A DNA stretch of 52,687 nucleotides from Amoebophrya sp. AT5.2. Taxonomy: Eukaryota > Sar > Dinophyceae > Syndiniales > Amoebophryaceae. Position 1 is the first letter of the stretch, and each line of letters opens with the position of its first letter. The stretch covers positions 1 to 52,687 of the forward strand of contig RXOD01003826.1 in NCBI GenBank assembly GCA_005223375.1, given 5' to 3'. Below the pieces are notes generated by a model. That model saw only the letters and a list, made by a program, of their open reading frames with translations. It had not been told where the DNA came from and did no database searches. A program made the translations under genes and the position numbers. Positions 1-10,248 of this stretch are shown here, piece after piece.

Positions 1-1613
1 ACCTGAACACGGACATCTGGGACAAACCGATCACGGCGGGGATGACCGAGGAGGCATTCCTCGCGCAGGGGTTTTCGAAGCAGACCGCGAAAAAACTGGG
101 CGAGAAGGTGGCGACCGGGGCCGACCTGAACACGGAGGAGCTGCAGAACCTGGGCATGAACGGGCGGGACCTGGAGATTTTGACGGAGCTGTGCGGCGAC
201 GACGTTTTCGATGTTTCCGGCAAGAACGTGGAGCTCGCGGAGCAGCTCGGGGGCTTCGCGCGGCGCAAAAAGGCGGAAAAGGAGAAGCGCATCTCGCTGG
301 ACCTCACCGCGGCGCTCGCGTTTCCCGATATCGACTTCGGCAACGCGGAAACCATTTTGGTGGCGAAGGGCTTCGAGCCGCAGAAGGCGAAGAAGGTGGC
401 CAAGGCTCTGGTGAATGGGGACGACGAGGTGAATCTGGACAAGAGCGATATGTCGAAGGACGCCACAGCGCTCCTCAGCGCGATGGGCGGCGGCGAGGAG
501 GACGACGATGGGATGCTGCACATCTCGGCCTCCACGCTGGAGCAGTTCAGGGACATGATCGGCGACGAGATCGAGGACGACCCGGACCGGTGGACCAAGC
601 AACCCGGGGGGTCGGACGAGATGGCGAAGCTCTTTAGCAAGTTGGACGACGTCGAGGACAAGGCTCCCACGGACGACGAAATTTTAAAGGATCTGGGCGT
701 AGACCTCCCCGACGAGGAGGGCGACTTGCGGCCGGGAGATGGGTCGAAGGAGCGAGGTTTCCTGCAGATCTGTTGCGCGTGCTGCCCCTGTTGCGCGGAG
801 GACGAGGACGAGGCCGCTGTTGTGCCGCCGAAGAAGGCGGCCGAGCCGCAACATCCTCTGCAGCTGGCCGCCGCCGCCGAGGTGTCCGATGCCGACGCCC
901 GGCCGGTTACCGAGGTCGTAGAGATAGACGCAGCGGCTAGAAGTCGTAGCGGGCGGATGGACAGTGCCGCTCCGAGTCAGAAGGCATCTGCCGAAGCGTT
1001 TGTTGAGACTATGCGCGGCGAGGCGGAGCGCGCGTTGGTCGCGGTGGGCTTTACCCCAGCGAACTCGAAGGCACTCTCCGCGAAGATGACCGCCGCGCCC
1101 GCGCTCGGCGCCTCCGAAACGGAAGTGGAGCGGCTGCGGAGCGAGGCCCTCCCGGAGGACGACAGGAAAACCGCGGAAGCCGCGGGCCTGACCGACGTCG
1201 CGACGATTGGAGACCTCACGGAGCAGCTCGTACTGAAGCGGCCGGAGTACTTCCGGGAGTCGCTCCTCGGGAAACCGCCGAGCGGCCCGTCGACGGCGGG
1301 GCCGCCCACAACCGGCTCGGCGCCGTCCGCCGCGGCCTCCTACCTGCCCACTTTGCTATCAGAGAGCGCAATGTCGCAGCTGTCCTCTGGTGGACTACGC
1401 TGGCTCTCCAGCACGCCGGACTCCGGGGTCTCCAGCACGGCGTCAAAGGCACCCGGGGACGTGGCGGCGCTGGAGAAAGAAGTGCAGGAGAAGGTGGTCC
1501 TCGGGGCGACGGTACCGACCGGGGACGGGCAGGCGCCGTCAAGGCGGCTCGGACTGCTGGAGTCGGTCACACTGCGACGCGCGATTTCGGACAGTGTCAG
1601 ACAGGATGAGTAG
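1..1613 (+). CDS. Repeat-containing acidic protein, 5' end outside window
   Basis: The reading frame is open from base 3, upstream of the first ATG at 42, and the residues before that ATG (LNTDIWDKPITAG) resemble an internal repeat, so the gene begins before the window. Three divergent copies of a unit of about 40-50 residues are visible near residues 5-45, 102-150 and 330-375 counted from the ATG. Each has a core like FLAQGFSKQTAKKLGEK, ILVAKGFEPQKAKKVAK or LVAVGFTPANSKALSAK, followed by an acidic stretch. Around residue 245 there is a dense cysteine patch (CCACCPCC) that could bind metal or be lipidated; this is inference. The C-terminal third is Ser/Thr/Ala-rich. The stop is at 1611-1613 and an AATAAA word lies about 30 bases downstream. 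I do not recognise the family. Confidence 0.75.
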   Translation, partial: LNTDIWDKPITAGMTEEAFLAQGFSKQTAKKLGEKVATGADLNTEELQNLGMNGRDLEILTELCGDDVFDVSGKNVELAEQLGGFARRKKAEKEKRISLDLTAALAFPDIDFGNAETILVAKGFEPQKAKKVAKALVNGDDEVNLDKSDMSKDATALLSAMGGGEEDDDGMLHISASTLEQFRDMIGDEIEDDPDRWTKQPGGSDEMAKLFSKLDDVEDKAPTDDEILKDLGVDLPDEEGDLRPGDGSKERGFLQICCACCPCCAEDEDEAAVVPPKKAAEPQHPLQLAAAAEVSDADARPVTEVVEIDAAARSRSGRMDSAAPSQKASAEAFVETMRGEAERALVAVGFTPANSKALSAKMTAAPALGASETEVERLRSEALPEDDRKTAEAAGLTDVATIGDLTEQLVLKRPEYFRESLLGKPPSGPSTAGPPTTGSAPSAAASYLPTLLSESAMSQLSSGGLRWLSSTPDSGVSSTASKAPGDVAALEKEVQEKVVLGATVPTGDGQAPSRRLGLLESVTLRRAISDSVRQDE

Positions 1614-1765
1614 CACGCAGTTGTAGAGGAACGATTTCTAAATAAAAATTTGTTGTTTTTCACTGCGAACGAGAAGGTGTCAATGAACTGCGTTAACTAA
1701 AATTCGAACTCACGCAGTGGTAGCCCCCAGTGAGAGTGATGTTGTAGTTGTTAACCACTTCCTAT

Positions 1766-2160
1766 AACTCCAAGAGCAGTGTCGGTGTCTAATATTACGA
1801 TATTATTTAATTTATTCCAAGCACTCGCGGCTAAACTAAACTAAGGCTGCGTATACTTCTACACACTTCTACCTTACCTTACCGTTACCTGCGTATACTT
1901 CTACTTTAGTTTACACTTCGATATACTTAAGCACTTAGGACTAACTCCAAGTGTGTCGGTGTCTAATATTACGATATTTATTCCAAGCACTCGTGCTGGC
2001 TGCGTATACTTCTACACACTTCTACCTTACCTTACCTGCGTATACTTCTACTTTAGTTACATTGGAAGAAGACGGGAAATCTAAGGCGTCTACCGCCGCA
2101 AGATTAAAATCATCAGTTACGAGTCCTATACAATTCGATATACTTAAGTACTTAGCACTA
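1766..2160. repeat. Degenerate direct repeat, about 175-bp period
   Basis: Two copies of an AT-rich unit start near 1767 and 1944. Both contain the word GTGTCGGTGTCTAATATTAC, then TTATTCCAAGCACTCG, then GCGTATACTTCTACACAC, and end with CGATATACTTAAG (near 1918 and 2134). The unit holds many TACTTCTAC words that recur across the window's spacers. No coding potential was seen; it occupies the spacer between the first two genes. Confidence 0.75.
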
Positions 2161-2565
2161 GAAGCGTTACGAAGGAACCCAAGAAATCCACCAGAGGATA
2201 TTATCTATGTACCCCTACGCCTACCCACGCCTACCCAGCACGACAGTGACCAGCGTCCGGGTCCGCAATGGAAATAATAGATCGCAGCTCGTCGGAAAAG
2301 TTCGCGCTCGTTTCTCCATGATCACCATCACGGTGACTATACATGGTACGTCCTCACCTCCTCCACGGCGGACTTGTTGAACCCGATCTTGGGCGGCGTG
2401 GTTCCATCTACCTTCATTCGTTCTCGCCTCCGTGCCACCGGAATGGCGGAAATTACCTGCTGACTGTGAAAACTGAAACAACTGCAACTGAATGGTCGTT
2501 TATTACGCGCGGTGCAGAGTGTTTGAAGTTCAAGAAGGTGGCCAGTGAACCAGTAGGAACAAAGA

Positions 2566-5500
2566 ATGCTCTTGGCTCGTTTCCTCATTCTCGTGCCCGG
2601 GCACGGGGACGTGGACCGCTGGCCGCACGTGCGGCAGAGCATCCGCACCCTGCAGACCAGCTTCGCGAACTCGCGCTACTTCAATCAGGAGCGTGCCGTG
2701 GATTGCGTGATCTACACCTGGCGCAGCCGGAAGGACTACGACTTGGAGAGACTCGCCGGCACCGGGCCCCAAAACTGCACCGTCGTCCGCGAGGAGGACG
2801 CACACTACGGGAAAGCGCTCCACAAAGCGTACGAGAGCCACGTGCGGGCGACGGTGATAAAAGTTGTAGAAAATCGAGGGCTCCACAAGAGCAGCAGCAG
2901 CAGTGGCGCAGAGGGCCAACAGGGAAAGCATCTTCATGCGGGTCGTGGGGCGGGAGCGGGTGCAGTAGTGCCGCGATTGCTTCCAGCATCGGCCTCGGAC
3001 GGCCGATATGAAAATGAAGATGATGGTAATTCATCCATTCAAAAGTATCACTACGACTACGTTTTGGTGCTCCTGGACGATGTAGCGGTGCTGCGGTTTG
3101 ACCCGGACACATTTTTTCCCGTCATGTGGGAGAACGAGGTGAGCGTGCTTCAGCCGCACTCGTTGTGTGCTGCCTCCTCGCGGCTCGGAAAGTTACTCCA
3201 TAGCGATCCATCGCTCTGCATCTACTGCTGTACTTCTATATGACGGGTGTGTTCTACTGGTGGCTATTTGCCTTGTTGTATATCTACAGAAGCAGGGGCT
3301 GACCTCCGGGCTGTTGTAGATATTGAGAGCCAGGTGACCATGACAGTGATAGCACTAGCACTAGCAGGGCTCATCCACGACGGGGGCAGGGGGACGACGC
3401 ACAAGAATTGTGCAGCTTCCACTTCCTATTGCCATCTGCATCTGGGAATCCTCGAGCGGTTGTAGTTCTATGGTGCAAAAATGAGCATAAACAAGGCTGG
3501 GCCGGCGCTCTGTAGCTTCTCCTTCGGTTTCCCAGAGGACTTCTCATGTAATCGTAGTCGATGTACTAAAATCGATGGAATCTTCGCTGGAAGAAGCTGC
3601 AACAAGCATTGCTACTATTATAGCGGATAGGATCGATCGGATCGGTAATCGGTTTTACTGTAAAAGTACTGGCTGGATTCTCTGGCGCACTTTGCGGTGC
3701 CAGGGTGGCACTCGCGCACCTTCGAGATGCAGTTTACCGTGTTCACTGCCGACGCGTACGCCTGTTTTGCCGAGGAGCTGCTGCAGAACGTCGGCCGCGT
3801 GAAGGGCGGCTTCGACAAGCTGTTCTTCTGGGCCTGCGGGGGAAGGATGGCCGCAACCGCCCGCACGCTCTACCGGAAAGAGCGGAAGGACTTCCTGCTC
3901 CACCACGCCCGAACAATGCGGAGAGACGGACGAATCCTGGAAGACAGCATGCACGAACATCAGGAACAAAGTCGTGAAACTGAAAGCGAAAGCGAAAGTG
4001 AAAGGAAAGAACCTCCACAGCAAAACACGAATCACGACCAGCAGCAACTTCTGTTGAACAAAGCGGTGCGGCTGGCAACAAACATGGACAGCGCGGACGA
4101 GTTTTGGCACAATAAGTGGGGCGAGGTGCCCTACGAATTCGGCGCCGACCACAAGATGTGGGCAATGATGTCTCCCCGACATCACACGACCAGCAAAAGC
4201 AGCATGGGAGACCACGATCACCACGAACAGCTGCGGGAAGAACAAGAAGTGCTCCCGGCCGGCGGTACCGGGTATGACATGAAGGTGGTGTATCCGGTGG
4301 CACACATCTGGTTCCGGGCGATCACGCTGCACCTGGTGTGGGCGGTCCCCCAGGGCGTGCTGTACCTGGCGCGCGACAACGACGTGCGGTTGTCGAAGGG
4401 GGAGAAGCGGAGGCAAAACGACGTGGACTTCGGCATCAAGTTGCTGGCGGAGCAGGACGTCGACGTCGAGAAGAGCGTAGTTGTGGAGGCGGATGTAGTT
4501 GACTCGGAGGACACAGGACGAGAGCCAGAAGATGTTGTGGTGGGCGGGGAAGATGGAATTCGGGAAGGGGAGCAGCAGCAGCACATGAAGCGGGAGCTCG
4601 TGATTTCGCACGCGGCGGAAGTGGAGGACGAGGCATCTTCATCATCGTCTTTTGAAAAGGCTGCAGCTGGTGATCGTTCCGCATCTGGCAGCTCGTCCGA
4701 AGAGTCCTCTACCTTCTGGACGTTTTCGCTGATAAAGATGCAGCGCAAGTGGATGGTCCGCAAGTTTTTCGAGTGGCGACGCAGCATCGTGCAGCAGTGC
4801 GCGAAACTGTACAACTATCCTCCCACGTGGTCCGCGACAGGCATCCGTGCTGTAGCAGCGGAACCATCTTCGGACCCCAAGATCCTGCCGGACGACATCG
4901 ACGAGAAGAGCAGGAGCCCTCGCAGGTTGCCGCCGCACCTGAACGCGACCTCGCTGCCGCAGTTCCGCCGGTTCCTACTTTCGGAGAGGTCCTGTCTGTC
5001 CGAGGACCACCAGTTCCGACTGCATCAGCTCGCCATGAGCGGCAAGCCCTTGTTCCTCCAGTTTGCCCTGCCCACCCTCTTCGCGCCGCTGAGCGAGGCG
5101 GAACTCCGGACTGTTGTTAGTGCAGGAACTAGTACTAGTGAGGACCGCACGATAGAGACCACTTCCACGGAAAGAAGTTTAGGAGACAATGTCGGGCAGC
5201 GTTTGCGGGCCGCGCTCCGAGAGATGGTAGTTCCAAGTTCTTCGTCGGCAGGCGGGGACGCCAGCGGCACAGGCAGCACAGACGAGGCCACCGACGCGAG
5301 CGACCCACCAACTGACGAAGCAGGACCATCTCTCTCGCGCCTGCTGCGCTCCCCCGCGCTGTTTCACGAGCTTCTTAGTGCCGCTAGTGAGGGGGCGGGG
5401 AAGACGAAGAAGAAGATGAACCCCGACGAAGAGAGCGATCCGCTGGATATTTTGCTCCACTACCTCGTGGTCGAGACGGGCGGGCGCCACCCCTGGACTG

Positions 5501-6411
5501 CTGAAAACCCGGAAACGGCCGCCTACCTCCAAAAGCAAGCCCACCTTTTGCACAACCGGCTCCACCGCGACGCGCGCAGCCTTTTCGAAGGCGCTATCGC
5601 GTTCGCCACGGCGCTCACCGACGGGTTTTCCGTGGAGACCGAGCTGCTCCCGCGGCCGTTGCGGGAGCTGACGAAGACCAGGTTTCTGCTGAGTCGGGAG
5701 CCCTTGAACGAGATTACGCTGCACCTGAGCTCGCGGCAGAAGAAGGCTCTGATGCGGAACTTCTTCCTACCTGGTTCATCTTCATCGTCAATCTTTTCGC
5801 AGCCGCAAAACCCGGGGCGAACGTTCACCGGGCGGCTGCCGCTGGTGGACCACTCGCTCGCGGCTCCGACTCCAACAGGTCTGAAGATGGCCCCTCTCGC
5901 GGCGGCCGAGGAGGGGGCGCCCGGTGAAGTAGAAGCACCACATCAAGAAGTACGACCACTCGCAGCTGTGGAAGCTGTAGAGGACGAAGATGAACATAGA
6001 CAAGTGTACAAGCAGATGCTCGGCGAGCAGTACTACTTCGACCGGGCGCTGAAGTTCGACCCCTTCGCCGTCGCGCAGTACAATCTCGCGAAGAATCCGG
6101 GAATCCGGAACAAGAAGAGCGAGAGGTACCAGAACGTGTTCACGAAGAAGATGGCGGTGGGCGAGTCCAGCCGGCTGGTGCGCGGGGGAAGGACGCGGGA
6201 GCAGGCGCCCTTCACGCAGCTCCTGGATTTGGAATTCGATCTGAAGTTCGTGCGCGACTACCACGCCGACTGGCTGCCGGCCCTGAACGACCACTCGATC
6301 GTGAATCTGCACTCCTGCTCCGAAGCAAACCAAATCGCGGCGAACGACCCAAACAGACACATCGGCATCAACGAACAAGGCTGGGACCGCGAAACAAGCA
6401 AAATCGTGTAG
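2566..6411 (+). CDS. Glycosyltransferase-like protein, two exons
   Basis: Proposed exons are 2566-3192 and 3667-6411 (about 1123 residues). The ATG at 2566 opens with MLLARFLILVPGHGDVDRW. Residues near 162-185 read YDYVLVLLDDVAVL and RFDPDTFF, a hydrophobic strand ending in paired aspartates as in GT-A nucleotide-sugar transferases. Exon 2 continues with YWLDSLAHFAVPGWHSRTF and a Phe/Ala-rich helical part, and later YDMKVVYPVAHIWFRAITLH. The remainder contains long acidic and Ser-rich insertions. The exon junction falls on a shared AAAGT word (3189-3193 and 3663-3667) that keeps the frame; a GT-AG alternative with donor at 3139 and acceptor ending at 3666 also keeps it. The family call rests on a short motif only; a galactosyltransferase-like or uncharacterised protozoan family is equally possible. 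Confidence 0.6.
3193..3666 (+). other. Intron of the glycosyltransferase-like gene
   Basis: This segment separates the two in-frame coding blocks and contains stops in the gene's frame (3241-3243 and 3661-3663). Both junctions lie in the 5-base word AAAGT. Splicing within that repeat gives TT-AG or similar, not GT-AG, ends. The inner ends have only weak inverted similarity (TAC...CGAT words). A GT-AG intron 3139-3666 (GTGAGC donor) is the alternative and would remove 18 codons. Confidence 0.5.
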
Positions 6412-7049
6412 TTACTACAGATGGTAGCGATCGGAACTTGCATTTGCTTTTCGATGGACAAACTCGAGGACATCAAATGACGCTATTAGTACTAAAGCGC
6501 GATAGGCGCTACGGCGCATTGAAATTGGTACGTTGAGTTCTTGAGAGCCCTTGTGGTCGCGTCGGTGTCCGGCAACGGACTGGTTCTCGATTTATTTCGG
6601 TTCGGTCATTAACGCGTGCAGCGCACTGATTTCCTCATACATGTCACTGAACGGTTGCTATCGCCTCAGTTCAAGAAGTCCTAGCAGGCAGTGTCATTCT
6701 CCTGGCACTAGTAGTGATTCCGTAGAGATAAAGACTGAGAGAGGAGCATCCGAAGAAGTCGGCTGGTTCCGTTCGCCCTCGATCCTCGACGTCGTAGAAG
6801 CAGAAAAGTCGGTTGTCGTGAGGCTCTTTTTCGTAATCACATCCTCGTGCAAAACCACATCCAGTGACATACGCTGCCCTAAGACCGGTCCCACGAATCT
6901 CTTTATGCCCTATCTATGCGTGCGGGCAACCGTGGCTCCAACCCCTTTTGAAGTTTTGTTTTTGTACCTCCAAAATCGCAATCAATATTCAGTTGAATTC
7001 GAAGTCCTGCTCCTATTCAATAGCAGAACCACTATAGAAATAATCTGAA
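6412..7049. other. Spacer, no gene seen
   Basis: Lower GC than the flanking genes. Only short ORFs with no recognisable domains or GC-rich third positions. It would hold the 3' UTR of the upstream gene and the 5' region of the next. Confidence 0.6.
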
Positions 7050-8546
7050 ATGCCCCTCCCGCCCGTCCCTCCGCCGGTGCTGCCGAAGGCTGCGTGTTTC
7101 GCCGTGGGCGTGCACAACCACTGGACGCAGTTTTACGAGCACTACCACTGGCTGCCAGAGTATTTGCACACCCGCGAAGAGGAGCTGGAAGTACAGCATG
7201 CACAAGAAGGTTCTCAAGGTCAAGGGTCGGCCCCCTCCGCCCCCCCTCCCGCGACGATCTACGAGACCATGTCCGCCCTGTTCTCGCCCGCGGGACGCAC
7301 CGTATCCGAATCCGCCGTGCGGGGAGTAGTGGCGCGTGCGCCAGCATCTTCAGCGTCTTCGTCCGTTGTGCTGGACCTCTTGGGGAGTCGGCCGGTGTTT
7401 TCCGAGCACGTTCTCTCCAACGAGTTGTTCGATTTCACGTACCGAAACCACATCTTCCGCATGCACAACAGGGAGGGAAACGTGGTCGTCTTCTTCCCGC
7501 ACGCCAGCCTGATGGGGACAAGCAGCTCCGCTCCGTCAAGTGCAACTGGAACTACAGCATCACCTCCTAGCTACCCGGAGGAGCAGGAGGCTGCAGAGGT
7601 CGGAACTTCTTCTTCAACCCCAAGACGCCGGGTTATTTTCTTCGAGAAAGAAGACTTCACATCAGACCAAAAAACGCTCCTTCACGACCCGCACACAGAG
7701 GTGGAGACAGTAGGAGTAGCGAGCTCCTCGACTACTTCATCTGCGGGGCCGGATGAGCAAGGCCCAAAAACTCCTGAGCAGATGCAGAAGATGAAAGGTG
7801 CTGAACAGTTTGTGGACCACTGCCACCTCCACGAATTCGACTACTACGAGCAGCGCACCATTTACTATGACGGCGACTTTCTGTCCGACATTTCCACGGC
7901 TTGCTCGCCAAGGGATCACCCTGAGAACTGCTTTTCCGCGTCGTCGGCCTCGGAAGACGATCCGATGGCTCTATTTTCGGCCGCCTCGTCTGCCTCCGAT
8001 GCTTCCGACGGCGAGGACTACTACTTCTACGACAAGGAAATCGTGAGAAGCGACAGGAGCTGTAGTCCCGCATCGCCTCCGTCGCATCTGCTGGACCCCG
8101 AATTCGAGTTCGAGCTGAGCCTGAAGGAGGAGGAGGCGCATGGAGGCATTTTCGGGTCCTCGTCGTCGTCGACGAGGACAGTGGTCCGTCGCGGTGCCCC
8201 CGACTATGAAGAAGATTGCCGAATAAAGCCAAGCACGAACGGCGCTGGAAGTAGTTGCACAACCACGAATAGGGCCGCACGAGGAAGTTGTAAATCCCCC
8301 AGATCGCCAAGCGGTGGAGTTGCGGGACGGGCGATGACGTCGTCGACGTCGTTGGATCCGACGCGGCAGCACTGGACGCTGAGGAACGGACGGCTGGAAC
8401 GGGAGGAAGCGTGGACGATAACCTCCGGACGTGGAATCGGGGGAAACAGCTCTAATGTCGCACCCTCCGGGCATCAGTACTCGCATCTGCAACCCGGCGT
8501 CCAAGGCTGCCGTCCACTCATCATCTGCGGAATGTCGAGGATCTGA
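7050..8546 (+). CDS. Hypothetical acidic protein, 498 residues
   Basis: The ATG at 7050 follows an in-frame stop and opens MPLPPVPPPVLPKAACFAVG. Residues 20-45 (HNHWTQFYEHYHWLPEYLH) and 130-150 (SNELFDFTYRNHIFRMHN) are rich in His, Trp, Tyr and Phe and look like a folded core. Between and after them come Ser/Asp/Glu-rich stretches. A later block (EQFVDHCHLHEFDYYEQRTI, near residue 253) again looks structured. No signal peptide or membrane span was seen, and I do not recognise the family. From about base 8220 the coding quality drops and an alternative frame is open, so the last 100 residues may instead be an unrecognised intron plus a further exon. Confidence 0.6.
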   Translation: MPLPPVPPPVLPKAACFAVGVHNHWTQFYEHYHWLPEYLHTREEELEVQHAQEGSQGQGSAPSAPPPATIYETMSALFSPAGRTVSESAVRGVVARAPASSASSSVVLDLLGSRPVFSEHVLSNELFDFTYRNHIFRMHNREGNVVVFFPHASLMGTSSSAPSSATGTTASPPSYPEEQEAAEVGTSSSTPRRRVIFFEKEDFTSDQKTLLHDPHTEVETVGVASSSTTSSAGPDEQGPKTPEQMQKMKGAEQFVDHCHLHEFDYYEQRTIYYDGDFLSDISTACSPRDHPENCFSASSASEDDPMALFSAASSASDASDGEDYYFYDKEIVRSDRSCSPASPPSHLLDPEFEFELSLKEEEAHGGIFGSSSSSTRTVVRRGAPDYEEDCRIKPSTNGAGSSCTTTNRAARGSCKSPRSPSGGVAGRAMTSSTSLDPTRQHWTLRNGRLEREEAWTITSGRGIGGNSSNVAPSGHQYSHLQPGVQGCRPLIICGMSRI

Positions 8547-10248
8547 TGCTGGTAGCAGTAGGGATACCTGCGACAGTGAAGGTCGTGAAGGTGAACTCGG
8601 TTAAGTATCGAAAAACGAAGATCATGTCCTCCAGCCTGCTGATGAAGGAAGCGAAGCAGACGGGACGCACAGGAAGGTCGATCACGGAGGATGGAGAGGA
8701 TCAACCTATAATTGAATTGTAGTTCTTTTGTGAAGCATCAGTCCGCAGTTGCGGTCGCTTGTGTGAAGACAATTGAATATACCTATAGTAAACATCCTCA
8801 ACAGGACGCCATTCTACATCTAATCGTACATTGATTTACTCTTCATCCTCTTCGGCCCTTTATCTATAGCAGATTGGAGCGCCACCCTGTAAAATGATAG
8901 TGATACATAAAAAAAGTAGTAATTCGCACGAAGGAAGAGGAACTCCATGTCGTCCATCTCTAGAGAGCTAAAACTTTGAACCAAGTTCGATGACGAGGGC
9001 GAGCCTGTCGAATGATTGAGCTGCTCGAGCTAAACTCTAAAATCCCTAACCCGCCATCTTCTACCATTGAGGTTTGGTCTTCCCGCGCGAGCACGAGCAA
9101 CTCGGCAGAACTTATGGCACAGCTAGTGTTGCCACAGCTCCAGTATCACAACGCGAAACTTCTGACAATGACGTTGATAATCCCAAGTCGCATTCATTTC
9201 AACTTCCTTGAACTTTTGCGCTCACGAAACCATAGTTAGAAGTACCTGAATTTCCAATTCCAAAGCGAAGAGACCACTCATTGGACTAGCTGCAACCATT
9301 GGCTTTGTTTTCTGCGAATCCCTACGGAACTTTGGCTGAGACTAGAGCTACTGGATTGAGGGGAGGCTTTCATAAGTATCCAGAAGTCTCTGGAAGCAGG
9401 GCGAAAAACAAAAAGCTACCTGCAGTTGCGCCTATTCTCTTCGAGATTTGCGCCCAAAAGTTCTTGCCCAGTAAGCGTGTATGCGCTTCACAGAGGAATC
9501 TTCATTATGGGTGATACTTAGATTCTCTCGAATTTAGAGGGTTTTTTGCAACTTGAAAAGATATTCGCCGCTGAAAAGAAGGCTACACTAACACTCGATG
9601 AATTTCGATCCTGCCCCCCTGACCGGCAGAAGTATGTTTGAATCTACAACTATTTATGCAAAGATTCTTGAGACGCGATTAGAGTTAGACTATTCTTCCT
9701 ACCAAACCACCCTCTGGTTCTGGTTTTGCAACAGTATCTGCACGTCTATCCTAATGTGGTATTCCTTGCATGCAAGATAACATCGGAGCTCATCGCGTCT
9801 CAAAGAAAGAGCTGTGCGTACTAGAACTTCTGAAGTTGAGCTGAGTTGATGCCGTGTAACCAAAATTGGAGCTACGACGTCGCACGCAAAAAATTACAAG
9901 CAAACGAACGACTGGCGCTTCAGACGCTGCATACTTAACCAAAACCAACTACGATGTTCGGATTCGGTTCCGCATTATCCCTTGCAGCGCCGTGCGTCGT
10001 GGACTTAAGAAAGTGGACGTGGTGGACAGGTTCCTTTGTCACGATCACCGTTTCATCGTGTTCACCATGGTCAATCATTCTGCGTAAATTGCTTCGCATA
10101 CGGCTAGTGTTACGCTTTAATATGGCTCGTGCTACGAACGTTGGTGTTCAGTAGTAGCTAGTACAAAGAGAAAGAGATCTCCACCTCTGTTTTAGTACGT
10201 TACTTCCGAGACCGTGACCACAAGGCAACAAGGATCATAGGTATAAAA
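8547..10248. other. 1.7-kb AT-richer spacer without a supported gene
   Basis: Contains only ORFs under 76 residues with no domain features or biased codon use. Words such as GTAGAAG and AGTACTT recur as in other spacers here. No tRNA or rRNA was recognised. Confidence 0.55.

Noticed and set aside
3655..4611. 318-residue minus-strand ORF
   Set aside because: Lies entirely opposite the glycosyltransferase-like exon; His/Val/Leu-rich composition is the complement of acidic plus-strand codons.
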